Below are positions 53,943-63,522 of a stretch of 64,000 bases of DNA, piece by piece. Each line of letters starts with the position of its first letter. The stretch's first letter is position 1. Source of the stretch: JBFLYO01 sp040756745 (GTDB lineage: Bacteria; Bacteroidota; Ignavibacteria; UBA10030; UBA6906); NCBI GenBank assembly GCA_040756745.1, contig JBFLYO010000010.1:1-64000 (forward strand), in the 5' to 3' direction. Below the pieces are notes generated by a model. It searched no databases, was not told the DNA's origin, and worked only from the letters and a program-made list of their open reading frames with translations. The position numbers and the translations under genes are program-made.

Positions 53943-55072
53943 GCAACCCCCGCAAGAGTCAGGATGCCACGGGCGACCCGCTCGGAAGCACCGGGTCGTC
54001 CCAGTCGCTCTCTGATGACCTGCAGGTCGCGACGCATCGCTGCCGCGCGTGCCGGATCGTCGAGAATGCTGCCAACGGCTCCGGCAATGCGTTCCGGCGT
54101 CATCGCGTTCTGGATAAACTCAGGCACAACCTTTCGCCCCGCAACGATGTTGACGAGACCGATATACGGAACGTTTACCAGCATCCGACCGATGAAATAG
54201 GTCACGAGCGAGGTTCGGTATACCACAGCCATCGGCGTCCCAAACCAACCGGTTTCGAGTGTCGCCGTCCCCGAGGTAACGATAGCCGCGTCAGCGTATG
54301 ACATAAGCGCGTGCGTCCCGTCCTCGATCAGCCGGATCTCCGAAGACTCCGGCAGATATCGGCGGATCACGTCGACGCCGAGATTCGGCGCAACGCCCGC
54401 TGCAACCTGCACCTTGCGCCCCTTGCGGAGGAGTTCGGCCGCCGAAGCCATCACGGGGAGTATCCGCTCGATCTCCTGAAGCCGGCTCCCCGGAAAGATG
54501 CCGACAAGTTTAACAGACGCTTCGAGATTCCACCGGCGAAAGAATTCATCCCGTCCTTCCTGCACCTCAATGTGCTCCACGAGGGGGTGCCCGACGAACT
54601 CCACGTCAATCCCCTCACGCCGGTAGAGATCGACCTCAAACGGGAACACAACTTTCATCCGGTCCACCAGACCCTTCATTGTCCGGATGCGTCCCTTGTG
54701 CCAGGCCCAGACCTGCGGGCTGATGTAATAGAGAACGGGGATTCCGAACCCTTTCACTCGCCGCGCGAATCGGAGATTGAACCCCGGATAATCGATCAAC
54801 ACGACCACGGCGGGCCTCCGGTTTGCGAGTTCTTCCTCCAGTTTCCGCTCCGCCATGCGGATCGTCCCGATGTTCCGGAGCACTTCAGCGAACCCCATGA
54901 AGGAGAGGTCCCTGATATGCTGGACGATTCTCATCCCCTCCCGTTCCATCCTGTCTCCCCCGATCCCGGACACCTCGACGGCGGGAGCAATCTGCTTCAG
55001 GGCACGGACGACCGCGGCCCCGTGGAGATCGCCGGAGGCCTCCCCTGCAACCATGAGCACGCGGATGGGCAA
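53939..55072 (-). CDS. lpxB: Lipid-A-disaccharide synthase
   Basis: A 377-residue GT-B enzyme joining UDP-diacylglucosamine and lipid X to form the lipid A disaccharide. The start MVAGEASGDLHGAAVVRAL, YISPQVWAWHKGRIRTM and the TSGTATLE block with KTSPxMY-like region (VYRTSLVTYFIGRMLV) are family signatures. Together with lpxK this shows Gram-negative lipid A synthesis. It is followed by the TPR lipoprotein gene and preceded, 3 bp away, by an isoprenylcysteine-methyltransferase-like gene. Confidence 0.96.
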   Translation of the reverse strand: MPIRVLMVAGEASGDLHGAAVVRALKQIAPAVEVSGIGGDRMEREGMRIVQHIRDLSFMGFAEVLRNIGTIRMAERKLEEELANRRPAVVVLIDYPGFNLRFARRVKGFGIPVLYYISPQVWAWHKGRIRTMKGLVDRMKVVFPFEVDLYRREGIDVEFVGHPLVEHIEVQEGRDEFFRRWNLEASVKLVGIFPGSRLQEIERILPVMASAAELLRKGRKVQVAAGVAPNLGVDVIRRYLPESSEIRLIEDGTHALMSYADAAIVTSGTATLETGWFGTPMAVVYRTSLVTYFIGRMLVNVPYIGLVNIVAGRKVVPEFIQNAMTPERIAGAVGSILDDPARAAAMRRDLQVIRERLGRPGASERVARGILTLAGVA

Positions 55073-55075
55073 CGC

Positions 55076-55687
55076 TCACTCCGTGACAAGGAGGTAGACA
55101 TACTTTGCCAGAACCAGTCCCACCACCAGGACGATCGCTTGCAGAGTCCGCTTTTCGCTGGCAAGTCCTTCCTGTGTGTCGACGGACTTCGGCGCCGGGC
55201 GCAGCGAGCGGAACGGCGTCAGGCGCGGCAGGAAACGCCGCACCTCCTTCCGGTACGCGGCATAGTCATCGCCGAATCGGTCCGCCAGATACTCTTCTTC
55301 GTTCGACACGATGAGGGAGTACTGAATGTAGAACCACGCCACTGCAACGAGCAGGAGCCATGGAAACAGCGCCATCGACATGAGCCCGATCCCCGCATAG
55401 AGGAGCATATTGCCGACGTAGAGCGGGTTCCGCACGTACGCGAAGGGGCCGATGGTGATCAGAAACGTTCCCCCTACCCTCCCGGTCGTCCGGGTCTCCG
55501 CACCTGCAATTGACACTCCCCAGAACCGAATGAACTCTCCGGCCGCAACGATGGCGATTCCTCCCAGAAGACTGAGGGGCGTCGGCTCGGCATACCAGAC
55601 CATCACCAGCAGAAACGGGATCGGCGCGTAGCTCCGGTATTTGAATACCAGCCTTCGGAAATCTCCTTCCTCGGCCGCCACCGTCAT
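55076..55687 (-). CDS. Isoprenylcysteine/phospholipid methyltransferase-like membrane protein
   Basis: A 203-residue membrane protein with about five helices. The C-terminal pattern VRNPLYVGNMLLYAG, then EEEYLADRFGDDYAAYRKEVRRFLP, is the SAM-binding signature of the ICMT/PEMT superfamily. Bacterial members are mostly uncharacterised; with lpx genes beside it, methylation of a lipid head group or O-methylation in the envelope is possible. The start overlaps the HAD gene by 4 bp (ATGA). A hydrophobic helix is added at the C-terminus (about 184-201). Confidence 0.87.
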   Translation of the reverse strand: MTVAAEEGDFRRLVFKYRSYAPIPFLLVMVWYAEPTPLSLLGGIAIVAAGEFIRFWGVSIAGAETRTTGRVGGTFLITIGPFAYVRNPLYVGNMLLYAGIGLMSMALFPWLLLVAVAWFYIQYSLIVSNEEEYLADRFGDDYAAYRKEVRRFLPRLTPFRSLRPAPKSVDTQEGLASEKRTLQAIVLVVGLVLAKYVYLLVTE

Positions 55688-56412
55688 GACTCCTGCCGGA
55701 AGGCCGCCTGCCGGCGCTCCACCGCGCGCCGTTTCGGCCGCAACCGTGTCCCAGCAATCAGGATCTGCAGGCGAGCGATCACGTCACGGAACGTGGTATA
55801 CGGGAAGTACGAAATATTCTCCAGCTGGCAATATGTCTGCAACGAATCTTTCGCAAAGACGATATCGGCATATCCAGCAGGGCAGCGGTCAGAAAACCCC
55901 TCCCCGACAAGGCAGAGAACATCGTCGTCCCCGGCGCGTGTGAGCATGACATTGCGCTTGCAGCAGGCGCAGCATTTGCACTCCGCGTCGGCATACGAAA
56001 ACTCGATCGCCGCCTGCGCAGTGCCGTCGTCCCGGCGGTCGACAAGCGTCAGATGATTGGCAAAGAACGGAACGCGCCCGCAGCCATGCCGCTGCAGGAT
56101 CCTTTCGATGTAGTAGTCGAGGCCGTCGCTCAGGATCGTGAGCTCAATTCCCCGCTCACGGCAGAACTCCACGAGCGAGGGGAAAGAATCATCGATCGCC
56201 TGTCCGTCGATAAACCCGTGTAGGCGTTCGACAGAGAACCTCCCCATGGCTTCCGCTTCGGCGCGGAAGCACTCACGCGCCCCGATCACCCCCGATCGGT
56301 ACTGCGCAACGAGCCGGTCACATTCTTCGCCGCCAAATGTCCGGAACAATGCATTCCCCACGTCCCCCCGCGTGACCGTCCCGTCAAAATCCACAAAGAG
56401 CACAAGCGCCAT
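55684..56412 (-). CDS. MtnX-like HAD-IB phosphatase
   Basis: A 242-residue haloacid-dehalogenase phosphatase. Motif I is VDFDGTVTRGDVG (Asp8, Asp10), motif II ILSDGLDYYI and motif IV VGEGFSDRCPAGYADIVFAK. The cysteine-rich loop AECKCCACCKRN is shared with MtnX-type enzymes, which dephosphorylate 2-hydroxy-3-keto-5-methylthiopentenyl-1-phosphate in methionine salvage. No other mtn gene is here, so the substrate is uncertain. ATG 56412 lies 2 bp after the smc stop; longer readings run antisense-like through smc and are not used. Confidence 0.85.
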   Translation of the reverse strand: MALVLFVDFDGTVTRGDVGNALFRTFGGEECDRLVAQYRSGVIGARECFRAEAEAMGRFSVERLHGFIDGQAIDDSFPSLVEFCRERGIELTILSDGLDYYIERILQRHGCGRVPFFANHLTLVDRRDDGTAQAAIEFSYADAECKCCACCKRNVMLTRAGDDDVLCLVGEGFSDRCPAGYADIVFAKDSLQTYCQLENISYFPYTTFRDVIARLQILIAGTRLRPKRRAVERRQAAFRQES

Positions 56413-56414
56413 TG

Positions 56415-59400
56415 TCAGGCCGATGCCAGGGCTGCCGATTCCACCTGTGCATCCTTCGTAAAGCGGACCGTGACCAACTTCGACACCCCTTCTTCTTCCA
56501 TCGTTACGCCATAGAGCGCGCTCGCCGCCTCCATCGTCCGCTTGTTGTGGGTCACCACGATGAACTGCGTGTTGTCCGAAAACTTCCGCAGGATGCGTGT
56601 GAACCGGTCGATATTCGCATCGTCGAGCGGCGCATCGACCTCGTCGAGGATGCAGAAGGGGCTCGGCTTGACCAGGTATATGGCAAAGAGCAGCGCCGTC
56701 GCAGTGAGCGTCTTCTCTCCTCCCGACAACAGGTCGATCGATGTCGGCCGCTTGCCTCTCGGTTTCGCAACGATTTCTATCCCCGCTTCGAGGGGATCCA
56801 CTCCCTCCTCCAGCCGCAGGTCGCACTCATCACCGGGGTCGAAGAGACTCTTGAAGGTCTCGATGAAGTTCTTGCGGATGAGGGCGAAGGTCTCGAGGAA
56901 TTTGTTCTGTGCCGTCGTATTGATCTCTTCGATCGTCGCGAGGAGAGTCTTTTCTGCCTCGATCAGGTCGGCCCGCTGCGTCGTCAGGAATTCGAGCCGC
57001 TTCTTTTCTGCGGTGTATTCCTCGAAGGCAGCGAAGTTGATGTTGCCGAGCGACTTCACTTTGTCGCGGAGCCCCTGGATCTCGTCGCGCAGCGCGGCGA
57101 AGTCCACAAACTCATCCTCCGGGTAGGTCTTGAGGACAATTTCCGCATCGAACTCCTCCCTTCCCCGTGCCTTGAGATGCTCGGCCTTCGCGCGGAGGTC
57201 GGCCAGCTTCAACTCGACGTCGTGGGTGGACCGGAGGGAATCGTCGTGGACTCTCCGCTGGTCCTTGATCGCGAGCTCGGCGGCGTGGATCGCATCGCGG
57301 AGGGTTGCGGCTTCTCCTTCCACCGCCGTCCGTCGCGCTTCGACGCCGGAGAGCACCTCGCGAAGCTCATCCAGCTGGCGGAGGTTTGCGGCCATCTCCT
57401 GCTCGGCCTCGGCAATGGCGTCAGCAGCCGCCGTCAGGTCCTCCTCTCTTCGTGACGCCGCATCGGAGGAATCCGCGGCGGCCTCTTCCGCCCGCCTGAT
57501 GTCGTTCATGGTGTTCTGCAGCTCACCACGCACCGTTGCGAGCGCGATTCCAAGCTGGTTAAACTCCACGGACCGGCGGTTCCAGTCCGCCTCCAGCGTT
57601 TCTTGCTCGGCGGAGGCTGCTCCAATGGCGCGTTCGGCCTCATCTTTGTCACGCCTCAGGGCGTCGAGTGCAGGTGCGTCCGCCTCGAGTTGGCGGCGGA
57701 TGTCATCGGCCTCAGCGTTCAGGGACCGGATCTCCTCCTCGTTCTTCAGGATGACCTCCTCGGCCCGCTTCTTCTCGAACGCAACCTGAGCAATGCGCAT
57801 TTCGACCGCGTTCATCTCCTTTTCGATCGCTTTCACGGCATCGGTGAAGGTCTTCAAGTCGATCGCGTCATGTTCGGCAATGAGCGATTCGCGTTCCGAT
57901 TCAAGTTTCGTGAGCCGCTCGGCGACGGCGGCGATCTCCTTCTCCAGCTCCGCGATCTGCTGCTGCTTGCCGATAAGCCCGCCTTCGTCCTGACGGCGGC
58001 TGCCGCCTCGCGTGATGCCGGCCCCCGTCCGGATCTCCCCGTCGAGCGTGACACATCGGATGCCGGGGAAGCGGGCCGTCACGGCCGCCGCGATCGCTGA
58101 GCTCTCCACCACCAGGACCCTGTCGAGCACCAGGCGGAACAACGGCGCATAGGGGGCGTCGTACTGCGCAAGATCGACCGCCCACCCTGCGACGCCTGCG
58201 AACTTCGGTACCCGCATATGCGAATGGAATTTCGGGAGCCGATCGAGGCAGATAAACGTCGCCTTTCCTCGCTCCTCCTCCTTCAGGAGCGCAATCCCGC
58301 GTTCCGCTTCGTCAAGAGTGCCGACCACCAGCAGGCCGGCGTACTCTCCAAGGGCGGCCTCGATCGCCGCGCGGTATTTCTCTTCCGCGTGCACGGCGTC
58401 GGCCACGGTGGCAAACCTGGCCGGTTTCCACCTGGGTGTCGTGGAAAGCCAGCGGACACCCTCCGGGACGCCTTCGCGCGTTTCGATCAGCCCCTTCAGA
58501 AAATCGACACGCGCCGATGCCCGGCCAATCTCGTTTCTCAGATCTCCCTCGGTGCGACGGAGCTCTTCAAGCCGTTCGGCCTTTGCCTTCTTTCTTCCCT
58601 CGGCGTCGTAGAACTTCATTTCCGCTTCCGTGAACTCACGACGGAGCTGGCGATCGCGTGCGGACAGATCCTGGAAGAGGCCTTCGAGCCGGACGGTCTC
58701 ATTGCGGTACGCGGCGATTTCCTCCGCGGCCCGGTCGGCACGGCCCGTGAGGTGTTCAATCCTGCCCTTCCCTTTTTCTTCCTCGGTCTGCCGGTCGGCG
58801 ATCGTGTGGACGAGCGCGATCATCTTCTCGTTCAGCGCCTGGACCTGAGATCTCTTGGCATCGAGCCGCGCCTCGCACTCCCGCAGAGCGGTCCTGCGTT
58901 CCTCCAGCGTCCGCGAAGCGTCTTCCTCACCCCTGCGGAGCTCGCCGCTCCGGGCGCGGAGAGCGGCCTGTTCTTCCTCGAGGCGGGCCAGTGACTGGCG
59001 GAGGTCTTCTTTCTCCTTGCGGAAGCGCTCGCTGTTCTCCCGCAGCGCCTTGATCCGTTCGGCGGCGACGGCGTTCTTCTCTTCGACCCGGTGCGCCGCT
59101 TCCATCTGGAGACTCACGTCGCGCTGTGCCTCCGCCAGACGCTTCTCCACGTCGAGCAGTTGTATCCGCATCTCGTCGAGGCGCCGTTCCCCTTCCATGA
59201 GATCCCGGTCGATCCGTGAGCTGTCAACGCCGAGCGCGGAGAGTCTCTGTTCCAGCGGCGTACATCTGCCAAGGAGCTGAGCATACTCCCGTTCCATCAG
59301 ATCGAGTTCGAGCGACCGCAGGCGGCCTCTCAGGTCGTTATACTGCTCCGCGCGCCTGGCCTGGCGTTCGAGCGTGTTGACCGCCTTCTGCACCTCGGCG

Positions 59401-59984
59401 ATGATATCGTTGACCCGCACGAGGTCGTCCTGCACGCTTTCGAGCTTGCGATACGCCGCCTTCCGGCGGTGCTTGTATTTCGTCACGCCCGCCGCCTCTT
59501 CGAACAGCCGCCGCCGCTCGTCGGTCTTGTCGCTCAGAATCGTCTCGACCATCTTCAGCTCGATCACCGAATAGGCATCGGCCCCCATGCCGGTGTCCAT
59601 GAAGAGATCGAGGATGTCCTTCAGCCGGCAGGGGACTTTGTTAAGCAGGTATTCGCTCTCTCCCGAGCGGTACACACGGCGGCCGACGGTGACCTGGGCA
59701 TACTCCGACGGCAGGATCCCTTTCGTGTTTTCGATGACCAGCGACGCCTCCGCCATGCCGAGCGGCTTGCGCGCCTTGGTCCCGTTGAAAATGACGTCCT
59801 CCATCCTGTCGCTGCGCAGGGCGCTGTACCGCTGTTCGCCAAGCACCCAGCGGATCGCGTCCACGATGTTCGTCTTTCCGCAGCCGTTCGGACCAACAAT
59901 AGCCGAGATGCCGCTGTCGAAAGAGAGCGCCACCTTGTTCGCGAACGACTTGAACCCGACGATTTCCAGTTTGGAGAGATACAT
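56415..59984 (-). CDS. smc: Chromosome segregation protein SMC
   Basis: A 1189-residue SMC ATPase that condenses and organises chromosomes with ScpA/ScpB. Walker A is GPNGCGKTNIVDAI near residue 33; long coiled coils flank a hinge at about 510-640 (PEGVRWLSTT to VTLDGEIRTGAGI); the C-terminal head has LLSGGEKTLTATALLFAIY and CILDEVDAPLDDAN. Length is normal. The gene is between the GH2-like gene (15 bp upstream) and the MtnX-like gene. scpA/scpB are not in the window. Confidence 0.97.
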   Translation of the reverse strand: MYLSKLEIVGFKSFANKVALSFDSGISAIVGPNGCGKTNIVDAIRWVLGEQRYSALRSDRMEDVIFNGTKARKPLGMAEASLVIENTKGILPSEYAQVTVGRRVYRSGESEYLLNKVPCRLKDILDLFMDTGMGADAYSVIELKMVETILSDKTDERRRLFEEAAGVTKYKHRRKAAYRKLESVQDDLVRVNDIIAEVQKAVNTLERQARRAEQYNDLRGRLRSLELDLMEREYAQLLGRCTPLEQRLSALGVDSSRIDRDLMEGERRLDEMRIQLLDVEKRLAEAQRDVSLQMEAAHRVEEKNAVAAERIKALRENSERFRKEKEDLRQSLARLEEEQAALRARSGELRRGEEDASRTLEERRTALRECEARLDAKRSQVQALNEKMIALVHTIADRQTEEEKGKGRIEHLTGRADRAAEEIAAYRNETVRLEGLFQDLSARDRQLRREFTEAEMKFYDAEGRKKAKAERLEELRRTEGDLRNEIGRASARVDFLKGLIETREGVPEGVRWLSTTPRWKPARFATVADAVHAEEKYRAAIEAALGEYAGLLVVGTLDEAERGIALLKEEERGKATFICLDRLPKFHSHMRVPKFAGVAGWAVDLAQYDAPYAPLFRLVLDRVLVVESSAIAAAVTARFPGIRCVTLDGEIRTGAGITRGGSRRQDEGGLIGKQQQIAELEKEIAAVAERLTKLESERESLIAEHDAIDLKTFTDAVKAIEKEMNAVEMRIAQVAFEKKRAEEVILKNEEEIRSLNAEADDIRRQLEADAPALDALRRDKDEAERAIGAASAEQETLEADWNRRSVEFNQLGIALATVRGELQNTMNDIRRAEEAAADSSDAASRREEDLTAAADAIAEAEQEMAANLRQLDELREVLSGVEARRTAVEGEAATLRDAIHAAELAIKDQRRVHDDSLRSTHDVELKLADLRAKAEHLKARGREEFDAEIVLKTYPEDEFVDFAALRDEIQGLRDKVKSLGNINFAAFEEYTAEKKRLEFLTTQRADLIEAEKTLLATIEEINTTAQNKFLETFALIRKNFIETFKSLFDPGDECDLRLEEGVDPLEAGIEIVAKPRGKRPTSIDLLSGGEKTLTATALLFAIYLVKPSPFCILDEVDAPLDDANIDRFTRILRKFSDNTQFIVVTHNKRTMEAASALYGVTMEEEGVSKLVTVRFTKDAQVESAALASA

Positions 59985-59999
59985 GGCTCCTGCAGCCCC

Positions 60000-62627
60000 C
60001 TATTGCGCTAATGTCGATAGCAGAAACGACACGTAGATCGGCGCCGCCTGTGCGTAGTCGAAATACGCATACGCCGCTCCCCCGACGACGGCAACGGCAA
60101 GCACGCCCAGCAGGTAGACCTTGAATGGCAGGATATCAAAAACAATCGCAACCCCCTTCAACAGCCGGAGGAACACCCAAAGCACCAGGATCGCCACAAG
60201 AGCGAAGGCGGGGATCACGTAGACGCTGCTTTCGAGCACGCGATACAGGATCATCCCGACCGGCACCAGGACCAGCAGTGGAGCCGTCGCCCACATCGTG
60301 ACGGTGTAGGCATGGAACGGGAAGATGCGTGCACGGACGAACAGTTTCAGGAGATGCACGAAACCCGCCGCCAGCACCATCGTGACGAACACGAGCCCCG
60401 CACTGATCACGATACAGCGCAGCGGACTCCAGATCATGTGCACCGCCCACGCTTTCAGCCGATCGGACACGAGGAGGTACGAAAGGAGGTTGTCCAGCAC
60501 GAGGCTGTCGCGGAAATGGTACAAGAGGCTCGAGGCCACGATCGCAAGAGCGAAGGAGACCATGACGCCCAGGAGCGTCGAGAGTCCCACGGTTACGATC
60601 CGCTGATCACGCACGTCCGCAAAGAAATTGTACGAATTCAGCAGGGACCGATGGAGGCTCTCCCGGAACCGCCGGCTGGCGTTATACACATAGGCAACGG
60701 CGATCAGGACTACGAACCCCGAAAGGACATAGATGATGGGCGCCCCTGAACTATAGGTGCCCATCGGCATCGCAACGAACTTCTCCCCGCGGAACACTGA
60801 GCGCACGGCATCATACGCGAGCCGTTTCTCGCGCGCCGCGCTGACCAGCCCGACCGAGTGAAGATACGGATCGCCCGAGTGCACCGTCAGCGCCGGCCTG
60901 TCCCCGAGCCAGTCGTTGAACGACCACACGATTGCGCCGTCATAGTCAAGTGTCCTGAGCACGTCAAGCCGCTGGAGGAAAAACCGGGCCTGTGCCTCCT
61001 GTGAGAGAGGATCGCTGTAACCGTTCCGGTTCTCCTGCTGGACCTCCGTCCCGAAACGTGCCACGACCAGCGGCTGCTTCCGGTGAGCGCCCCGCCAGGC
61101 GTCGAGCCGTGTGCGAAACGCTTTCACGTCCTGTTCACGAACGTCAACTGCGGCAAAATCCACAAGGTCGTCGCACGAAGAGTTTCCCGCAGTTGTGCAA
61201 AAATAGAGCGGGCGCTGATCAAGGAGGCGGGCGCGCTGCACGAGCATTTCGACGAACGGGCGGGCGGCGGGATGCGTCGTCTCGAATTCGTCCCCCAGAC
61301 CCCACGCAAGCACCGAGGGATGATTCCTGTCGCGTACAATCATCTCCTGGAGGGCGGTCGAGGCCAGGTCGGCGAAATGCTCCGTCGCCAGCAGAGCACC
61401 GGGGGTCTGCGTCACCGGGATCTCTTCGAGCGCCAAGAGCCCGTACCTGTCGCACAGGTCGAGCATCGTGGGATGCGGCGGGTGTCCGACGAAACGTACA
61501 GCATTCGCACCAAGGTTCTTCATCAAGACGACGTCGCGCTCCCGCTCTGCGGCCGGAATCGCACTCCCCCAGGAGGGATGATCCTCGTACCACGTCACTC
61601 CTTTCAGGACGAGCCGTTTGCCGTTCAAGAGAATATTCCCCCCAGCAACCGCAACACTGCGCACACCCGTGGCCACATCGTACTCGTCGACAAGTTGAAT
61701 CTCCTTCCCGGCCGCTCTGACGAGCTTGCACCTCACGAGATACAGGTCCGGCGCTTCCGGCGACCAGACCTTCGGGTTGAACAGCAGAACTTCCGTCCTG
61801 GCCTCCTCCCACTCACCCCCCTTGCGCACCAGGGGGACAACCGCACTGGTCGCAACGGTGACGCCGGAGATCCTGTCCACCACCTCCATCACGGCCCCGG
61901 TTCCGGACGATCCGTCATCGGTCAGACTATCCTTCCCCTCCACAATAATGTATCCTGTGACGCGAGCGCTCATGCCGTTCGCCGCGAGGTCGGACCGGAT
62001 GACCGCATCCCGGACGTAAAACCGCGGCGTACCCAACAAGAATACTTCGCGGTACACTCCTCCATAGTTCTTCATCCCCCACACTGACGCGCGCGGCGGC
62101 AGCGTCGTCGTGGGTGTCAGTTCCGTGTTTACCGCGATTCTGATGATGTTCGCATCACCGGCCTGGAGGGCGTTTTCCGGAAGGGAGGCCGCGAAACTGG
62201 TGAACCCTCCCGCATGATTCGCCACGAACTCGCCGTTCACGGAAATGTCGGCCGAGTAATTAACCCCGAGCATGACGAGATGAAATTGGTACCTGTCCAG
62301 TAGCTCACGGGTCATGTTGAGATTGCGCTGAAAGGTGATCTCCCCCCGATATGTGGTGGCTGCCGGAATGCGCACGATCCCCGCATCCCCGCTTCCGCCG
62401 CGGACATAACTCCAGGGACCCGAGAGGTCAATGATCTGCCTGGTGGGAGTATCGAGGAGAAAACCACCGTCTGGACCCCGGTGAAGAGTGTCGCCACTCT
62501 CAAGAAAACGGTATTGGCTCCTGCCAGAATCCAGGAAAAGTATTGGAAGAAGGAGGGAGAACCGCAGTATCCGGATGGCCGAACCGATGAACCGAGACTC
62601 TGTGCGTTGTCTTTTCTGGCCCGGCAA
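60000..62627 (-). CDS. GH2-like glycosidase domain fused to a multi-helix membrane domain
   Basis: An 875-residue protein. Residues 18-36 are a signal-type hydrophobic segment. Residues about 60-610 have the glycoside hydrolase 2 plan: sugar-binding sandwich domain (SGPWSYVRG; VWGMKNYGGVYREV), Ig-like domain and TIM barrel (KRLVLKGVTWYEDHP; LMKNLGANAVRFVGHP). The usual acid/base GNE reads GDE (Asp446-Glu447), and the usual nucleophile TEYG/SEFG reads ARFG, with Arg524 where Glu is expected, so activity is doubtful. Residues about 630-875 contain six or seven transmembrane helices resembling a Yip1-type domain. The frame begins at TTG 62627; promoter at 62674-62702. Possibly a membrane-tethered sugar sensor or binding protein. 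Confidence 0.75.
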   Translation of the reverse strand: MPGQKRQRTESRFIGSAIRILRFSLLLPILFLDSGRSQYRFLESGDTLHRGPDGGFLLDTPTRQIIDLSGPWSYVRGGSGDAGIVRIPAATTYRGEITFQRNLNMTRELLDRYQFHLVMLGVNYSADISVNGEFVANHAGGFTSFAASLPENALQAGDANIIRIAVNTELTPTTTLPPRASVWGMKNYGGVYREVFLLGTPRFYVRDAVIRSDLAANGMSARVTGYIIVEGKDSLTDDGSSGTGAVMEVVDRISGVTVATSAVVPLVRKGGEWEEARTEVLLFNPKVWSPEAPDLYLVRCKLVRAAGKEIQLVDEYDVATGVRSVAVAGGNILLNGKRLVLKGVTWYEDHPSWGSAIPAAERERDVVLMKNLGANAVRFVGHPPHPTMLDLCDRYGLLALEEIPVTQTPGALLATEHFADLASTALQEMIVRDRNHPSVLAWGLGDEFETTHPAARPFVEMLVQRARLLDQRPLYFCTTAGNSSCDDLVDFAAVDVREQDVKAFRTRLDAWRGAHRKQPLVVARFGTEVQQENRNGYSDPLSQEAQARFFLQRLDVLRTLDYDGAIVWSFNDWLGDRPALTVHSGDPYLHSVGLVSAAREKRLAYDAVRSVFRGEKFVAMPMGTYSSGAPIIYVLSGFVVLIAVAYVYNASRRFRESLHRSLLNSYNFFADVRDQRIVTVGLSTLLGVMVSFALAIVASSLLYHFRDSLVLDNLLSYLLVSDRLKAWAVHMIWSPLRCIVISAGLVFVTMVLAAGFVHLLKLFVRARIFPFHAYTVTMWATAPLLVLVPVGMILYRVLESSVYVIPAFALVAILVLWVFLRLLKGVAIVFDILPFKVYLLGVLAVAVVGGAAYAYFDYAQAAPIYVSFLLSTLAQ

Positions 62628-62673
62628 GTAAGTTGTAACCGCCTCGGAGGTAGGTAATAGAGGATATCACTTA

Positions 62674-62702
62674 AATATAAGTATAAAGCCCCCTGAAAGC
62701 AA
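62674..62702 (-). promoter_or_regulatory. Promoter of the GH2-like gene
   Basis: Minus-strand TTGCTT (62697-62702) and TATATT (62674-62679), 17-bp spacer, in the AT-rich gap after tpiA; leader about 40 nt. Confidence 0.45.
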
Positions 62703-62721
62703 TTAGAAATGCGAAAATCGC

Positions 62722-63480
62722 TTATTTTGCGGCATTTATGATAGTAACAAAGCTATCTGCCTTCAGGCATGCCCCTCCTACCAGAGCTCCGTTTATGTCA
62801 ACCTGAGCGAGGAGGTCTGCCGCATTGTCAGGTTTCACGCTCCCACCATACTGGATGACCAGAGCTTCGGCAGTTGCCCAGTTGAAGAGCTGACCGACCA
62901 GTTTTCTAATGAGCTGATGAACCTCCTGCGCCTGCTGTGGTGTGGCGGTCTTTCCAGTCCCGATCGCCCAGACAGGTTCATAAGCAATCACGACACGCTG
63001 CATCTCTGCTTCCGTTATCCCCGCGAGCACGCCACGGATCTGTGTCGTAACCACCTGAGATGTCGCTCCCTTCTCCCGCTCGTCCAGAGTTTCTCCGACG
63101 CATATGATCGGCATCAGGCCGGCCGAAAGCGCCTTCTTTGCCTTGAGGTTGATCAGCGCATTGGTTTCCCCGAAGTACTGTCTCCGCTCGGAGTGACCAA
63201 CGATGACATACATGCATCCTGCCGACTTCAGCATCTTCCATGAAATCTCGCCGGTGAACGCACCCTCGTCGTGTTGCGACATGTTCTGTGCACCGACTTT
63301 GATCGGCGTTCCCTGCGCAAGTTTCGAGGCGACCGCGAGCGATGTGAACGGCGGGCAGACGACGACCGTGACATGGGGTTTGACTGACGGAAGCGCAGAG
63401 CGGAGGGCCTCCATCAGCTCCGCAGTTTCAGTCAGGTCTTTGTACATCTTCCAGTTGCCGGCGATAATGACGTTATGCAT
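62722..63480 (-). CDS. tpiA: Triosephosphate isomerase
   Basis: A 252-residue glycolytic enzyme interconverting dihydroxyacetone phosphate and glyceraldehyde-3-phosphate. Catalytic residues are Lys11 (AGNWKM), His96 (VIVGHSERR) and Glu168 (AYEPVWAIGTGK); the phosphate-binding loop VIQYGGSVKPDNA is near the end. ATG 63480 gives the standard start (MHNVIIAGNWKMYK); an ATG 14 codons upstream is not used. It follows the universal stress gene by 42 bp. Confidence 0.97.
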   Translation of the reverse strand: MHNVIIAGNWKMYKDLTETAELMEALRSALPSVKPHVTVVVCPPFTSLAVASKLAQGTPIKVGAQNMSQHDEGAFTGEISWKMLKSAGCMYVIVGHSERRQYFGETNALINLKAKKALSAGLMPIICVGETLDEREKGATSQVVTTQIRGVLAGITEAEMQRVVIAYEPVWAIGTGKTATPQQAQEVHQLIRKLVGQLFNWATAEALVIQYGGSVKPDNAADLLAQVDINGALVGGACLKADSFVTIINAAK

Positions 63481-63522
63481 GATCGGTGTTCGTGAGGTGA
63501 AGGAGAGGTATGGGAATTTCAC

